Assembly: GCF_000143535.2 (NCBI RefSeq)
Contig: NC_037319.1
Location: forward strand, 620,001-684,000
Reading direction: 5' to 3'
DNA length: 64,000 nt
From: Botrytis cinerea B05.10
Lineage: Eukaryota; Ascomycota; Leotiomycetes; Helotiales; Sclerotiniaceae
Below are positions 48,815 through 60,109 of this stretch, piece by piece (position 1 is the first letter of the stretch; each line of letters opens with the position of its first letter). The translations under genes were made by a program, and so were the position numbers. The notes beneath the pieces were generated by a model that was not told the DNA's origin, made no database searches, and saw only the letters and a program-made list of their open reading frames with translations.

Positions 48815-50836
48815 ATGCTATCTATCAAAGAGTATATCAACAATCTCAATACGAGAGCTTCCAAATCAACATTTGGCAGAGTTTTTCGTCTTGATGGCTG
48901 TGGCCATGTATGTCTTCTAATATTGAATTTAAGACTTAGGCAATGCTAAACTTTACCAGGAACAGCAAAAGAAAAATGCTAAATTTATCACGGAAGTCAG
49001 AGCTGGGGTCACGACCTTCTTTACAATGGCATATATAATTGCTGTCAATGTATGCTTATAGGTCAACTCCAGCAGATAGGCTATAGCTAACATCGCTTGA
49101 AAGTCAACAGTCTTATCACAGAGTGGTGGTACTTGTGTCTGTCATGATACTGAAGACCCGTCATGCGCAACGGATTCTGCCTACGCCGCTTGTGTTCTTG
49201 GTCTGTAGATATAGCAATTCGGAAAGCTTGTTGTGGATGCTAATCAAATCTAGATATCAATCGTGATCTTATTACAGCCACTGCTGCAGTAGCAGGAATA
49301 GGGTCTCTAGCATTTGGCTTCTTCACCAATCTACCTGTCGCCTTGGCGTGAGTTCCTTTGCAATATTGCCCCGCAATTCAACACTAACCTTTTCAGCCCC
49401 GGCATGGGTCTCAACGCATATTTTACTTATCAAGTTGTTGGTTTTCATGGAACTGGCACTGTTCCTTATCGTTTAGCTCTCACGGCCGTCTTTGTGGAAG
49501 GATTTATTTTCGTTTTCTTGTCCTTGATTGGCATGCGGCAATGGCTTGTCAAGGTAATACCTGCTTCGATAAAGGTCGCAAGTGGTGTCGGAATTGGTCT
49601 TTTTTTGACTGAAACTGGAATGTCATATTCCGCTGGAATCGGTGCAATGACTGGCTCAGCAGTGACTCCAACCGCTTTGGGAGGATGTCCTCCTCAATAC
49701 CTCGACGTTACTGGAGCCTGTACTAGTCATCAGATGACCAACCCTACGGTGAGATTTCTCTCTAGACTCATTCTCACTGTGAATTATTTACTAATTATTT
49801 GATAGATGTGGATCGGAATCATCTTTGGGGGTTTTTTAACTGCGTACCTAATGGCATTCAGGTTTAAATCTGCGATAATAATTGGCATTGCAATTGTTTC
49901 TATTTTTTCATGGCCGTCAGTATTACACACGAGATTCTTTTTCGCCAAGCTTACATTTTTATTAGACGCGGTACAACCTTTACGTATTTTCCTTACACGC
50001 CTGATGGCGAATCACGTTTCCAATTCTTCAAGCAAGTCGTCGCATTCCACCCAATTCGCAATACTCTTGCTGCACAAGATTGGAATATCACAGCTGCCGG
50101 CTCTCACTTTGCATTGGCGCTTTTCACATTCTTATATGTTGATATCATCGATTGCACAGCTACATTGTATTCCATGGCACGCTTTTCGGGAGCAGTTGAT
50201 CCAAAAACCGGCGATTTCCCTCGATCTACAATAGCATATTGCACCGATGCCATGACAATTTCCATTGGCTCTTTATTCGGATGTTCGCCTGTAACTGCAT
50301 TTATTGAGTCTGGTGCTGGTATAACTGAGGGTGGTCGAACAGGCCTAACAGCCATCACGACCGGTATCTGCTTTTTGATATCCATATTTTTTGCTCCCAT
50401 ATTTGCATCAATCCCTCCATGGGCCACTGGTTGTACTCTTATCTTGGTGGGATGCATGATGATGCGTCAAGTTGTTTCAGTCAACTGGTCTTACATTGGC
50501 GACGCTCTTCCAGCTTTTGTCACTATCGTCTCAATCCCCTATACTTATTCCGTCGCATATGGACTCATTGCTGGTCTGATGACTTATACCGCTCTCAATG
50601 GATCCGTATACCTAACTCAAAAGATTTCCATGGATAGACTCGCTCCGCCGGATGCTGACAATGCGGAATATTGGACATACAAACCTAGTGGTGGCACTGC
50701 ACCATGGTTTATCAGAGTAGCTCATCGAAAACTTTGGCAAAGAGGTGACATGGAAAGCATTGATGGAAATTCAGCTACCATGGAGCATGAGTTGGCTGAG
50801 AAAAGACACTCTGAGGTTAGATCCTCGGACCTTTGA
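48815..50836 (+). CDS. AzgA-type purine (adenine/guanine/hypoxanthine) transporter
   Basis: Plasma-membrane proton-coupled purine transporter of the AzgA-like NAT-related family. The Aspergillus AzgA protein imports adenine, guanine and hypoxanthine (established); substrate range here is inferred. Seven exons: 48815-48907, 48960-49049, 49104-49200, 49254-49347, 49397-49748, 49806-49915 and 49966-50836; 568 residues, the usual family length. Every junction keeps the frame. Diagnostic segments are FITEVRAGVTTFFTMAYIIA, the Cys-rich loop GGTCVCHDTEDPSCATDS, NLPVALAPGMGLNAYFTYQV, MRQWLVKVIPASIKVASGVG, GSLFGCSPVTAFIESGAGIT and EGGRTGLTAI. A dozen or more hydrophobic helices follow from the sequence. 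ATG 48815 gives a short cytoplasmic N terminus as in homologues. The third donor (TTG|GTCTGT) and the sixth (GCC|GTCAGT) are weak but frame-required. Confidence 0.93.
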
Positions 50837-51704
50837 GGCTGTGATCTCTTTGATACTTGTACTCCATACTTTCCATTCATGGTGAACTTTTGGTACGTTT
50901 TTACACATCAAATGTTGCTAAGAGAATCGAAAGCAAGTTTCATACTCGATGTTCCATTGAACGCTATCTTTGCTGGTTGTAAAATATGGATAACTGATGA
51001 GCAAGTGTTAGCGTGTTTGATTAGTATTAGCTTCTAGGAATATAGATGGAATGTATGAATGAATAACGGATGGGATGGATGAACTATAGAAGTAATATAA
51101 TAAAGAGGTTTGACAAAAAATAGGATATGAATCAAAAGTCTTGTTTTCGAAATGATCTGGCTCTATATGCAAATTTTCGAAGCGACTTGAGACTTCGATA
51201 CCGCTCTTTGATCCATATCATTATAAGATCCTCGATAGCATTTCCAAATTATACTTGCCCTTAAAAAGGAGCAGGTCCAAGTACAAAGAGTCAGGTCAGG
51301 GTGAACTATGTTTACATTTAAGTATTATAGGAGCAATTGTTCACAATACACTGATAAAATTTTACAACTCCCCTATCATCCGCTCCTCAGCCATAGAGTG
51401 GTAAACTAAGGACATTTGAAACGTTTGACAAACCAGCATGTTTATTTTTTTGAGATCATTAGCATATAATTCCTTAATTGAAGACATCAGTAGTGTGCCG
51501 AAGAATTATACATCTTTTATCTTATTGAGCTCAGATAAGAACATGTACAATTTTTAAAAAGAATAAGACTCGAAAGAGAATCACGTATTAACTATTGATG
51601 GAAGATGGACTTTTTATTTCAAAATCAGGAGATGAGCGGGAAGGGAGAAAACGATTGGTTTTTAATGCTGCATAATTTCAGATTTTGGGACTCATGGCTA
51701 AATA
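50837..51704. other. Convergent 3' region
   Basis: 3' flanks of the transporter and the AT-hook gene. No gene seen. Confidence 0.4.
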
Positions 51705-52821
51705 TCACACGCGATATCCAGAATTCTCCGCGGTTTTAAGCTCCAAAGTATACCCGCCTTTATAAAGTCCCTTTCCGGAATGCATAGTCCCAGCTTTTCG
51801 CCCTTTCTTCTTCTTTTCCTTCTCATCTTTTCCAGTCCTCATTGAAGCCTGTCTAGAAGTTTCACGAGTAAGACTGGGCTCTCTGTCTTGGGATGCCTGG
51901 CTAGAGCTTCTAGTTGTACTTTCTGAAAAGTTTGAAGCCGGTTTAGAAACTTTTCTGGGTCTACCTCGTTTCTTTGGTGGCTGAGCGGTTGAAGATGGAA
52001 AGGCATTGGGACTAGTAACTGGTAGCTTCACGATTAAAGGTGGATTGGAACGGTGCGGAGCAACTTTGATGTTTTCACCGTCGGAACTTCTGTCTCCAAT
52101 TTGCTGTGGTTGGTCTTTGTTCTGGGAGATAGATCTTGATGCTAATGGTGCATCTGCCTGCTGAGTTCTCCCTCGCTTCAATTCTGAAGGCTTTCCGGAT
52201 GCTGAATTTTCGCTCGGCTTCGTAACAGACTTTCTGGTAGAAGTCGATGGTATAACGGTAGCTCCTACTTTATGATTCCTATCATTGCCAGCCACTGGAA
52301 CAGCTACTTTCTTGGGTTGTGGGTGAGCTAGTAAGGGAATCTTAGATTCTTTGCTGTTTCCTTCACCAGTGACGAGTTCCGAAGATTTGCGCACTTTCGT
52401 GCGATGTTTTTTCTCCCCTTTATTTCCTGAGATCTTGTTTGCTTCTGTTACATATTGGTAGAATTTCAGTGATTCTATGAACCATGAAATATTGGTTTCC
52501 GCCTGTTATTAGTTAGCTGCGTATTCTTTAGAGTTGAGGAATCCTCACCCGTTTTTCCTTCCAGTCATTTATGTATTCTGAAATGAAAACTTTAATATCT
52601 TTGTAAGATTTTCCAGAAGCCACAGAACCAACGACAACCTTATTTGTAAGCTTCTGTGGTTCAAAAAGCTTTTTGTGGAGACCTATACTGTTGGATGTAA
52701 AGGTAACAAAATTATGCAGGCTCTGATCGACATCTGGAGGGAAAATGAGGTTCATTTCTTCATCATCGTCACCCACGTAGTAGTAGACATTTCCGCTATA
52801 AGTATGTGTTTCTGATGGCAT
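51705..52821 (-). CDS. AT-hook protein of unknown function
   Basis: 356 residues in two exons, 52821-52549 and 52502-51705, with a phase-0 intron (CGG|GTGAGG...AACAG|GCG). The first 120 residues are ordered-looking and acidic to neutral (MPSETHTYSGNVYYYVGDDD, later KDIKVFISEYINDWKEKR and SWFIESLKFYQYV). I do not recognise this part. The remainder is basic, Ser/Lys-rich and low in complexity, with an AT-hook-like core QPPKKRGRPRKVSKP near residue 270. AT-hooks bind the minor groove of AT-rich DNA (established), so a nuclear, chromatin-associated role is plausible. The C terminus is short and Gly-rich (SGKGLYKGGYTLELK). Confidence 0.7.
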
Positions 52822-53699
52822 TTTGAGTTGGTTGTTTTCAAGGCAGAAAGTGAGAAATTACGTGATTAATAGACAGACTGTAACTCGAAGATATATTTTA
52901 AGATATTAATGTTGTTGAAGAATTTGTTTTCATACCAGACTTAATGGCCTTATGTGTTGATTTTTACACAAATTTCAATTTCCAACACGGAGTTATAGGA
53001 CGATGCCACAATCTGGTCGACGGTCAGGATAATGGCGAAAGCTAGGCAACATTTAGGTAACAGCCAAGCAGCAGGATATATTATGGTCAAATGTGCTCTT
53101 GCCGGGCCAAGCTTTAGGTCTCTTTTCAGGTACATCATAAACTGTTCAAAATGTCCCCAAATCTTTCTAACAATCCTACTTTTTGTATTAGAAAGTTTAT
53201 GAACATTCTACCAGTGGCTGATTCAGAGTTATAAACTGTTTGGCATTTCAAAAACATGTATTTCCGCATTAATTCAAGACTGTCAAGATGATAGAGTTCG
53301 AGCAAGTTCACGAGCTAATAGTGAGCGGTGTCTCTTTGAAATACTAGGATTCAGGGGTCATTTGAACATTATTTAATTTTACAAAAATCTTTGATTTGAT
53401 GACTTGAAGTAGATTAAATGTTTGAAAAAATTCCCAAATTCTTTGAGGTAACAATTCAAAAGCTGTCCTGACATTGCATTTTTTTAATGTTTTAACTAAT
53501 CCGTGCATCTACTGTTGAGCGGCAAATTTGATATGGAAGCTGTTAGGATAGATCTTCTATAACTAGTCACAGACTATTCATCGTTATTGAAGTGATCACT
53601 GATGCCATTTCGCGTTATCATACAGAGTCAAAAGTGTTATTTCCAGCCATAAATCGACTTGGAGATACGTTGATTTCATCAACTGATACACAACTCAAC
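52822..53699. other. Intergenic region, AT-rich
   Basis: No secure gene. If the Argonaute-like locus was once complete, its MID and PIWI parts would lie here; I could not recognise any PIWI motif in this stretch. Confidence 0.4.
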
Positions 53700-55082
53700 G
53701 ATGCATAGATTGTCGGCCGGATGCCACTTCGGATCGTTTGCTGTTCCAATATTCACGCAGCAGACAGTGGGGCTGAATCTCAATAAGCGATACTCTGTAT
53801 GATTTAGCCGAAATTATCTGTAGCCTCGATACGAGGTGGCGAAAGAGTTGACTTACTGTTTCTCATGTGGTTATAAACAGAGGTGGTCTGACCCGGGGAT
53901 CCGTCGGCGCTTGTTGGAGTAAAGCTGAGGTCAGGGTGTCAACATTCAATAGCACTGATCCGATAGCTGGCTGCATCGATGTGTAGAAGCCAGTTATAAT
54001 CAGGAAGGTTGGTTTGCCACGTGATGGAACCTGATTGTAAGGAATTACACCATCAACAGTAGAATAGAATCCATTTGCCGCATGGAATCTATCAAAAAAT
54101 GCTGCATTCTGTGCTTTATAACCATTAATTCTGAGCCACGACATGATGTCCATCATCCCAAGTTCCGCATCTGGTATGAATGATGAATTAATCGAAGACA
54201 CATGTGTGTTTAAGGCATTTGCTTGAAAGGGGCCTTCGTAAATGATCAAGCTCCGCATTGGAACCATGCTTTGATCTCGACCACGGCGATCATGAAAAAC
54301 CTCGACAGTTGCTCCTGGTACATTAGCGAAGGTTTTGTAAAGCTTGCCGACGGAGACAATGTATTTGGAGTAGTCCGAAACCCACATCCCTAAAGGAGGG
54401 CTCTTTTAGAGTAGCTCTTTGATCAGAGTACGTCGAAGCTCACGCTTTACAACGTCCTTTGAATTGATTTGATCGAGTTTAATCTTGTATCTTCGAAGAT
54501 CAACATTCGAGTCGAAGATAACTTTGAAGTAGTTGACTTGAACGGGATCAGGCATATTTCTGTCTTCAACATTGTCAGTTGTCGCATGACGGTGGACCTG
54601 TTGTTGAAAACCACTTGCTCGACTTTCTTCTTCAACTTCTTTTCCTGTCTTTGCTAGTGGAATGAAGTCTGTGACTTGTTTTACCCCTGAGCCCATAGGT
54701 TGAGCTTGAGTTGGATGAGACTGAACTTGTGGTAGAGAGCTTAACGTCGAGGTGACGATTTTGGAAGGGCTCGCAGATGAAGTCGACGGGATTGTATGTG
54801 GTTGATTATTTGTGGTAGCTTGATTCATGAATGTCTCATACTCCTCTTTCGTATATTGCTTGGGGTCAGGAGTGCTCTGAAAGGACAAAATTTGGGCAGA
54901 TGGAGGTGTCCACATATCTTGCAAATATCATGCTGGTTGTCATTCTTTTTGGGACAGAGGGAACAAGAATGACCTGATTTAAAACATATATCACAAACTT
55001 GGCTCTTCCAAAACGGCCAAATGTTTTTGCAAGAATGTGTTAGGTGCTGAGTGTTCTCTGGAGCAGTGAGACATTTGAGCAT
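53700..55082 (-). pseudogene. Truncated Argonaute-like gene with CCHC zinc knuckles
   Basis: Minus-strand relic. From ATG 55082 a frame encodes zinc-knuckle-like motifs: CDICFKSGHSCSLC fits CX2CX4HX4C, followed by CKICGHLHLPKFC. The frame then shifts by one near 54877-54891 and continues as STPDPKQYTKEEYETFM and a disordered linker. Next comes VNYFKVIFDSNVDLRRYKIK and KRELRRTLIKELL, which resemble the Argonaute N domain. A TAA at 54408-54406 interrupts; the same frame goes on as WVSDYSKYIVSVGKLYKTFA. MDIMSWLRINGYKAQNAAFF, GFYSTVDG and GSVLLNVDTLTSALLQ match the linker-1 (DUF1785) region just before PAZ. A short downstream exon (CVNIGTANDPKWHPADNLC) resembles the end of PAZ. The PAZ core, MID and PIWI slicer domains are absent. 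I infer a qde-2-type silencing gene in decay. Confidence 0.7.
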
Positions 55083-55455
55083 TTACGATTTTCTGACGAC
55101 ATCTTTCGTAGCACAGCTACCCAATTGCCTAATCACCTACTTGTCTAATATGTTATTGGGCTCGTCAAATTTTGATTGGCAAAAATCTGCATTGGCTGTT
55201 TAAGGGGCCAGAACTAAGACTCCGTAACCGCTAAAGACCTGACACCTATGTAATATCACATGACCTTCATATCACATGACCCATATCCCGACAATACCTA
55301 GTATTGATCCACGTCTCTACCTGACCTCAGAAAAGAGCATCAGATTTGCGTTTTTGAGGTGGTCACATGCCAATTTTAGATAATCGCCATATTAGAGCTT
55401 GTTGTATCGAGGTCCAGGTCCAGGCTAATCTACAATTAATGCCCAAGCCCTGAAG
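55083..55455. promoter_or_regulatory. Shared divergent promoter with direct repeats
   Basis: Lies between the Argonaute-like relic and the HET gene, which point away from each other. ATCACATGACC occurs twice (55254-55264 and 55271-55281), and CCAAT-type ATTGG cores occur at about 55180 and 55195. No TATA box is obvious. Confidence 0.4.
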
Positions 55456-57567
55456 ATGGCGACCACCAATAAACAGCACGATGTTTACTCCGCTGCGTAT
55501 GGCGGCTCTGAAAATGACGTGAACTACCCACACTTTGAGTTTGCACAGATCAAAAATCTTTCGGCGACTCCTCACGGGCGGTCAATCAGCAACTTCAAGC
55601 CAGAAGAATGGCTTTCTATGAAAGAAATTCGCACATGGGCGTCCGGCAAAGCAAAGAAAGCAACCAAAGACAATGATCACAACAAGCTCTACAGGGATAT
55701 TGTCGATCCATATGAGATCCGTGTACTTGAAATCAAGCCTGGATGCAATAATGAAAAGCTACGCGGTTCTTTGCATCATTGCTCAGTCGAGTTTGAGTAC
55801 AAAGCCGTCACGAACCAGTCTGAAATTCACAACACAACAAAAACAACACACGCGCTTTCTATGGAAAATCTAACAACACCAATTTGGTATACAGCCCTGA
55901 GCTATACTTGGGGCTCATCCAATATGGATGGGAGTATTGAATGCGATGGACACGAACAATCGATCACGACTTCTCTTGAGATAGCACTGCGAAACATGCG
56001 GAAGAAAGATCATTCTATCGTGATGTGGATCGACCAGATTTGCATCAATCAAGAAGATAACAAAGAAAAAGAAATGCAAATTCCGCTGATGGGAAGAATT
56101 TATAAGCACGCATTTAACACGGTAATCTGGCTAGGGCGATGGGAGTCTAGTTCCGACTCTGCAGTACAGCTTCTCAAAAACATTAACGTCACATTGCAAT
56201 TTATCCAAGTAAATATTGATTTCAAAAATTTCGAGAGAATGCAATTACCAAGATCCGACTCGGAGACCTGGCATGCTCTCTGGAGATTTCTCTCCCACCC
56301 ATGGTTTACGCGGCTCTGGATTATCCAAGAGGTCATGCTTTCTAGCAACCCATGGATCATGTGTGGTGACAACCTACTCATGTGGGACGTATTCTCAAGT
56401 GCTGTCAACCACCTATCGACATGTGGAATATTTCAATGGCTACAGGCCAAATTTGCTATTATTGAGGACTTAAGTGATTTTGGTGATACCAGCCAAACAG
56501 TGTTGGAGCTGACTCGTCAGCGCGAATTCTATCGCATGGCCAGTACCAGGATACACATCTTTGAAAATCTTGTAAGTACACGAGGTGCTCAATGCTTTGA
56601 TCCACGAGATAAGATTTATGGGCTTCTTGGAGTATGCAGAGATGCAGACAGATTTGATATCAGGTACACTGATTTTACTGAGCACCAACTCTACCACGAG
56701 GTAGCTATACGAGCTTTAACCGGAGACTTACAAACTCTTACTCCGAGCCGGTTCTTTAAATCCATAGACCATGAGTCTCTTGATCTACCATCCTGGGTGC
56801 CTGATTGGAGAAAGCGCCGACAAACGAATGAACTTGGGATCTACAATACCAACGGGTCTTTCAAGATTAAATTGAACAGAGTATATGTTACAATTAACAA
56901 TGAATCTAGGAACGAGCTTCGAATGCGAGGGATTTCATTTGATTCTCTAATCAAAACCAGCGTAACGATCACACATCCCGATCTTACTTATCTCAACCCA
57001 CACGCCGACAACAAAAGTCTCTTAGAACTTTGGACTTTCGTCTCCAAACTAGAACATTATCCAAATTCTCATACAGTCTTCTATGCTTTTTGGCAAACCC
57101 TCGTAGGGAGTAAGACCGACTCCGGAAAGCTCCCATGTCCAGATTCCTTTGCCGAAATTATCAGTCTCCTCCTCGATGCGTCTACGGGTCAATCTCCATC
57201 GCTATCAGGCCAAACTTATTCACCGCGACAGCAAAAGCCCCATGGAAAGGGCAGGCTAGAACTAGGCAGTCTCGCACAGAGAGTGCCAGGGCAAACATTC
57301 GAGGAGGTGCGGGAGGCCATGAAATTTGTGCTCAAGAATCGTAAGTTGGGAATCACGGGAAAGGGATATTTTGGATTATTCCCCCGTTATGCGGAAAAAG
57401 GTGATATGATATATGTGATGGATGGCTGTGATGTCCCATATTTGCTAAGAGAGGCTGATGGGGAGGGTAGGTTTAGGTTGGTGGGTGAATGCTATGTTTT
57501 TGGGATAATGGATGGAGAGGCTGTTAAGGGAGAGAAAGTTGCTTTTGAGGAAACTATCCTGATTTAG
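55456..57567 (+). CDS. HET-domain (heterokaryon incompatibility) protein
   Basis: Intronless 703-residue protein with a HET domain, the module found in fungal allorecognition proteins that trigger cell death when incompatible hyphae fuse (established for several members; this one's partner is unknown). The domain starts near residue 145: block 1 YTALSYTWGS, block 2 IVMWIDQICINQEDNKEKEM followed by QIPLMGRIYKHAFNTVIWLG, and block 3 around RGAQCFDPRDKIYGLLGVC. LWRFLSHPWFTRLWIIQEVM is also a family landmark. The 140-residue N-terminal extension and the C-terminal part (GYFGLFPRYAEKGDMIYVMD, DVPYLLREADG, YVFGIMDGEA) are typical of large HET proteins. No NACHT or other effector domain is present. 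ATG 55456 is the first in frame. Confidence 0.95.
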   Translation: MATTNKQHDVYSAAYGGSENDVNYPHFEFAQIKNLSATPHGRSISNFKPEEWLSMKEIRTWASGKAKKATKDNDHNKLYRDIVDPYEIRVLEIKPGCNNEKLRGSLHHCSVEFEYKAVTNQSEIHNTTKTTHALSMENLTTPIWYTALSYTWGSSNMDGSIECDGHEQSITTSLEIALRNMRKKDHSIVMWIDQICINQEDNKEKEMQIPLMGRIYKHAFNTVIWLGRWESSSDSAVQLLKNINVTLQFIQVNIDFKNFERMQLPRSDSETWHALWRFLSHPWFTRLWIIQEVMLSSNPWIMCGDNLLMWDVFSSAVNHLSTCGIFQWLQAKFAIIEDLSDFGDTSQTVLELTRQREFYRMASTRIHIFENLVSTRGAQCFDPRDKIYGLLGVCRDADRFDIRYTDFTEHQLYHEVAIRALTGDLQTLTPSRFFKSIDHESLDLPSWVPDWRKRRQTNELGIYNTNGSFKIKLNRVYVTINNESRNELRMRGISFDSLIKTSVTITHPDLTYLNPHADNKSLLELWTFVSKLEHYPNSHTVFYAFWQTLVGSKTDSGKLPCPDSFAEIISLLLDASTGQSPSLSGQTYSPRQQKPHGKGRLELGSLAQRVPGQTFEEVREAMKFVLKNRKLGITGKGYFGLFPRYAEKGDMIYVMDGCDVPYLLREADGEGRFRLVGECYVFGIMDGEAVKGEKVAFEETILI

Positions 57568-58718
57568 ATCTGAGATGGGATGGTTATGAGGATACTCTGA
57601 GCCAATCGCTGCTCTCCAAACATTGTGTGAAATCCTGAAGTTCGCCGACATTCTACTCAGCTATATGTAGAGCCTTATAATGAACTTGAATTATTTGCAA
57701 CGAGAGAGGGAGCGGTGAATCAAAGTGATATAATCAGAATCCTTCATTTTGCTAACTAGAAATAGAGTTAGGTGTTGAAGAAGTGGGGTTAATTAACTTT
57801 ACGCGACATTGCAAATATACTGCTGTTCAAATGTTCTACCTCGGTAATTGTATGGCTTACTGCCATCAAAACGCTTCATTTCCCGAATCCTATAGAGTTT
57901 TTGATTGAATATTGCTTACTATATTCTTGCAGGTTATTTTGACGAGTATTGAGAGGCTGACGGGTGTGGTGTTATCCTCGACCGCGATAGCTAGGAACCA
58001 TGTGTTATATTTGGAATAGCACTGAAGTCTCATCAACACTCTTGGGATTTTATGTCATTCTGATTACGCCTAGTATTTTGATTGAGATAACCGATATGAG
58101 CAGAAAGCTCTGAAACGTGGGCCCTTGTTGCCCTTATCTGTTGTGGACATTCATTCTCATGGTACGGCAACGTCACCTCAGTACTCTCTTTCGATGTTAA
58201 TTATACTGAGCTGGAACAAGTGGTAGTCTCATCTTCAAGTGAAAAAAAAAAAAAAAAAAATGGATTGGGATAGAGGAAAAGGTTAGACTCAATGTCTCAA
58301 CAAGTCAAGTAAGTCAACTAAGACTATATTCACTCAGAGTTGGATCAGTCATATTAGACACGTTTTATGCGGTCATGTATTTATTGAATTCTGCAAATAG
58401 TCCCTATGAAAGTTTAAGCGCAAGGTTTATAAAACAACGCAATTCTCCAGTCAATATTATTTCGGCCCTGATCGCTCAGTGAAAATCTACTAAGCCATGA
58501 CATTACCACCCATTCTCCGCTTTCTTGTTGGCTAACCCTTCAAATAAAAAACGCTACTGTCCCAAATCTTTTATCGTCCAAAACATCATTAAGAAGAGCG
58601 CAATTATTCCTCCCGAAACCCTCCAGTGTCCCATACAAATATGCATAACTACTGGCTGCTCCTCAATTCTCTAGTTAATTAACAATTCGCAAAAGAACCT
58701 CCAACATACCGCAAATAG
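57568..58718. other. Convergent intergenic region
   Basis: No gene seen. It contains an uninterrupted run of 19 A at 58242-58260. Confidence 0.45.
58242..58260. repeat. Poly-A tract (19 bases)
   Basis: Nineteen consecutive A on the plus strand after AAGTG. No gene body or target-site duplication was recognised beside it, so it is not called a retrotransposon tail. Confidence 0.9.
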
Positions 58719-60109
58719 TTATCTCTTGGGTGAAGATGTACTATTTTTTTTGAAGTTGCCGGCACGTTGAACAACCACGTCATTCTTTGTTTCTAGACCA
58801 GAGGAAATAACAGCATGCGCCTTGGAGGGCACCACATAACTATTATAACCTGGTAGCTTCTCTAGATCTTTTTTAAGTTGAATCACTAGATTTTGATTGT
58901 TCTTCAATTCTGCCTGTCGGATCAAGAGAAGATTCCTGGCGATATCGCAGTCTTCTCCAAGTTTTTTCAAATTATTGTCGTTTTCTGTATCTTCTCCCGC
59001 TTCTAACAGCGCGACTTCCTTTTCTTCGTATATCTTCTTCCGTTTAAGTAATGTCTTATTTAGTTCCTCCTCTTCTTTATCTGCAATTTTGTTGGTAAGT
59101 GTGGTGTTACGATGGATCATTAACTTCGTATCCAGAGTTACTTACCCTTTTTGGGATTATCTATTGGTGCAATCTTCGCTGTCGTTGTCACTGTTGCCAT
59201 TAGGTTAGGAACACCAAGCAAATTATCCTTCAGTATAGATCGAGCTCCAATGATAAGGTCGCATTGGGAATGTGGCGAGATAAGAAACCTCATGCTATGG
59301 AAAACTCGAGTACTTTTGCTGTGATACCAGGTCAAATAGATGGCTCCCTCCGGCACCTAGAGTATAGCAAATTAGTTCACTTTCATCCAGATAATGTCAT
59401 TTCGAAACACTATAACAAAAAGAGCCATTTTAAACTAACGAGCTTGTCCCCTGTTATACCAAATCCGCCCTCCATTTCTTCTGCCGTTAAACGAACAAAG
59501 TTTGCTTCCGAGTACTCCAAGACATTCTCGACGAAATCTCTTGACACGATATTTCCCTGCATATTTCCGGTATCAATAGTACACTTCGCGTTTTTGGGTA
59601 CCGGTTGTTTATTTGAATCTTTGCGGGTCGACAGAACAAACACGGAGAGTAGCCACGGAGAGCTCTCCGTCTACCATAATCCGTTAGCAAACCTGCAAGT
59701 GAGATCATATATCCTTTACTTACATCGAATGGTAAGGCCTCCACGTGCTTGGGAGACCTCTTCTTCTTCATCTTCAATGAAATTGGGAGACAAAACAAGA
59801 TGCGAATAAGCACAGCCAGACGATCTAAGCAGGAGTAGTTTATCTGGACGATGCTATCGGAATCCTCTAAGTCTGAATATGCAGCAATTTGAGAATCTTC
59901 CTCAACATATGTAATTCTAGACAGGCTGGACCTCGCAGATTGATCAGAGCCAGCGTTCGAAACAGATCTACCACGCTTGGAATTTGAAGCTTTGGATTCG
60001 ATGGGAAGGGAGAGGAAACCATTGGAAGGAATATTCTTCGAATAACCTGTGGAAGTCAGCGCCGGAATAATCTTGCATACCAATTTGCAAAATTCATACT
60101 ACCTGCCAT
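58719..60109 (-). CDS. Retropepsin-like aspartyl-protease-domain protein
   Basis: 377 residues in five exons: 60109-60103, 60046-59724, 59670-59440, 59356-59146 and 59080-58719. All junctions keep the frame; exon 1 is only seven bases (ATGGCAG). The middle carries a pepsin/retropepsin-type active site, CTIDTGNMQGNIVSRDFV, near residue 142, preceded by VFVLSTRKD. MEGGFGITG and AIYLTWYHSKSTRVFHSMRF follow, then SQCDLIIGARSIL, the usual second hydrophobic DxxxG-type element. Such single-lobed domains occur in retroelement Gag-Pol proteins and in stand-alone fungal proteins. No reverse transcriptase or integrase is present, and introns argue against a recent retroelement. The C-terminal 120 residues form a charged coiled coil (EEEELNKTLLKRKKIYEEKE). 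Substrate unknown; proteolytic activity is inferred only. Confidence 0.75.

Noticed and set aside
49806..50234. 142-codon frame in the transporter
   Set aside because: Reads through the sixth intron of the AzgA-type gene; its second half is out of frame.
58242..58260. Poly-A tract as a retrotransposon tail
   Set aside because: No LINE/SINE body or target-site duplication recognised next to it.
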